53,340 nt of DNA from NCBI GenBank assembly GCA_025359845.1, contig JANYDT010000234.1, positions 1 to 53,340 of the forward strand. Direction: 5' to 3'. Position 1 is the stretch's first letter, and every line of letters begins with the position of its first letter. Source of the DNA: Acidimicrobiia bacterium (lineage in GTDB: Bacteria; Actinomycetota; Acidimicrobiia; Acidimicrobiales; JANYDT01). Shown here piece by piece: positions 52,814 to 53,340 of the stretch. The translations under genes and the position numbers were made by a program. The notes below the pieces were generated by a model that worked only from the letters and a program-made list of their open reading frames with translations, ran no database searches and was not told where the DNA came from.

Positions 52814-53236
52814 ATGGCCCTCAACAAGCAGGAGAAGAAGCGGCTGCCAGGAACGTTGGCAAGATCACCGGAGAAGGCCCAGGACACGTACATGCACACG
52901 TTGGAAGCCGCGGAGAAGGTGCACGGCGACGGCGAAGCCGCCCACCGGATCGCCTTCGGATCGCTCAAGCACTCATTCGAGAAGGTTGGCGATCACTGGG
53001 AAGCAAAGGACGAGCCGGGGCCGAGCGACGCCCAGGACGCCAAGCGCGGCGCGGAAGCCCTCGACAGTGACACGCCCACCGCGGGTGGGGTGAACGCCAA
53101 TGCTTCGAAGGCGCACCTTCTCGAGTTGGCGCGGCGGCTCGACGTGACCGGTCGGAGTCAGATGACGAAAGCCAAGCTCGTTGCGGCGATCGACAAGGCG
53201 AATCAACGGGCCACCGCTCGAGCCAGTCGCAACTGA
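52814..53236 (+). CDS. ChaB-like protein with a C-terminal Rho-N/SAP-like helical domain
   Basis: A 140-residue protein. Residues about 8-60 (RLPGTLARSPEKAQDTYMHT, AAHRIAFGSLKHSFEKVGDH) form a ChaB domain, and residues about 98-135 (KAHLLELARRLDVTGRSQMT, then KAKLVAAIDKA) are a SAP/Rho-N-type helix pair. GGAGG lies 7 bases before the ATG. ChaB-like proteins are small regulators or nucleic-acid-associated factors; no substrate is known. Bases 52701-52813 upstream hold no gene I can support. Confidence 0.85.
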   Translation: MALNKQEKKRLPGTLARSPEKAQDTYMHTLEAAEKVHGDGEAAHRIAFGSLKHSFEKVGDHWEAKDEPGPSDAQDAKRGAEALDSDTPTAGGVNANASKAHLLELARRLDVTGRSQMTKAKLVAAIDKANQRATARASRN

Positions 53237-53263
53237 CTTCTATTTTATCCAAGGAGGTTTTCT

Positions 53264-53340
53264 ATGCTCGTACGTCTTGCTTCGTTTAGCCATCGTCATC
53301 GGCGGATGGTGGTGCTGTTATGGGTGTTGGCGTTACCGGC
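53264..53340 (+). CDS. MMPL-family transporter, 5' end only
   Basis: AAGGAGG lies 7 bases before an ATG at 53264 that begins MLVRLASFSHRHRRMVVLLW and continues into a hydrophobic helix at the window edge, the usual N-terminus of actinobacterial MMPL/RND transporters (lipid or drug export). Only about 25 codons are visible, so completeness and function cannot be judged. Confidence 0.6.
   Translation, partial: MLVRLASFSHRHRRMVVLLWVLALP

Noticed and set aside
53237-53263. Possible separate small gene between ChaB and MMPL
   Set aside because: Only a ribosome site and leader bases for the MMPL gene fit in the gap.

Overview
The window is about 53 kb of high-GC DNA with strong G/C preference at third codon positions. 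F420-type luciferase-like oxidoreductases, a DUF222/HNH-type tail, acyl-CoA ligases and CaiB/BaiF CoA-transferases, an MSMEG_1061-type flavoprotein, a P450 and an FHA/Ser-Thr kinase pair all point to an actinobacterium. An Acidimicrobiia-like soil or aquatic lineage is my best guess, but the sequence does not prove it. I recognise no rRNA, tRNA, CRISPR array or intact insertion sequence. Every gap over 300 bases is occupied by a gene or gene remnant.

Bases 1-10,500 hold catabolic and redox genes: acyl-CoA synthetase, two alpha/beta hydrolases, NIPSNAP, SDR, P450, F420 oxidoreductase, VOC protein, acetoacetate-decarboxylase-like protein and a 14-helix drug exporter. Bases 10,600-19,000 hold recQ and a set of decayed genes: a frameshifted, truncated beta-carbonic anhydrase, a molybdopterin oxidoreductase with a frameshift and a stop, and a frameshifted phosphotransferase. 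Between the last two sit an aldo/keto reductase and an AT-rich methyltransferase-like gene.

Bases 19,100-27,850 are the first notable region. An ABC exporter, an ASCH/PUA-like protein, a 1357-residue membrane NRPS of the Pls/PosA type (A, carrier protein, then membrane helices with three hexapeptide-repeat domains) and a GNAT protein form one apparent operon. By architecture this could be a pathway for an isopeptide-linked amino-acid polymer with its own exporter. A hand-read adenylation pocket suggests a basic amino acid.

Bases 27,850-38,000 hold a VOC gene, a dienelactone hydrolase fused to an NTF2-like domain, an SDR, a complete branched-chain-amino-acid-type (Liv) ABC transporter, an acyl-CoA ligase and another SDR, which looks like uptake and CoA-linked breakdown of an organic acid. 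Bases 38,000-41,650 hold an LLM oxidoreductase, a transposase scrap, a stand-alone Lrp/AsnC sensor domain, a decayed CaiB gene and an SMP-30-like protein. Bases 41,690-45,465 are a signalling block (kinase, FHA-LuxR protein, secreted propeller) bracketed by two near-identical 60-base palindromes.

Bases 45,570-53,340 hold a double CaiB/BaiF protein, a nitroreductase-SRPBCC fusion and the second notable region: a DUF4157 (eCIS-core) protein whose C-terminal half looks like a Bacillus Tgl-type transglutaminase, overlapped by 4 bases by a gene for an Lgt-like membrane protein. A ChaB-like protein and the start of an MMPL transporter follow.
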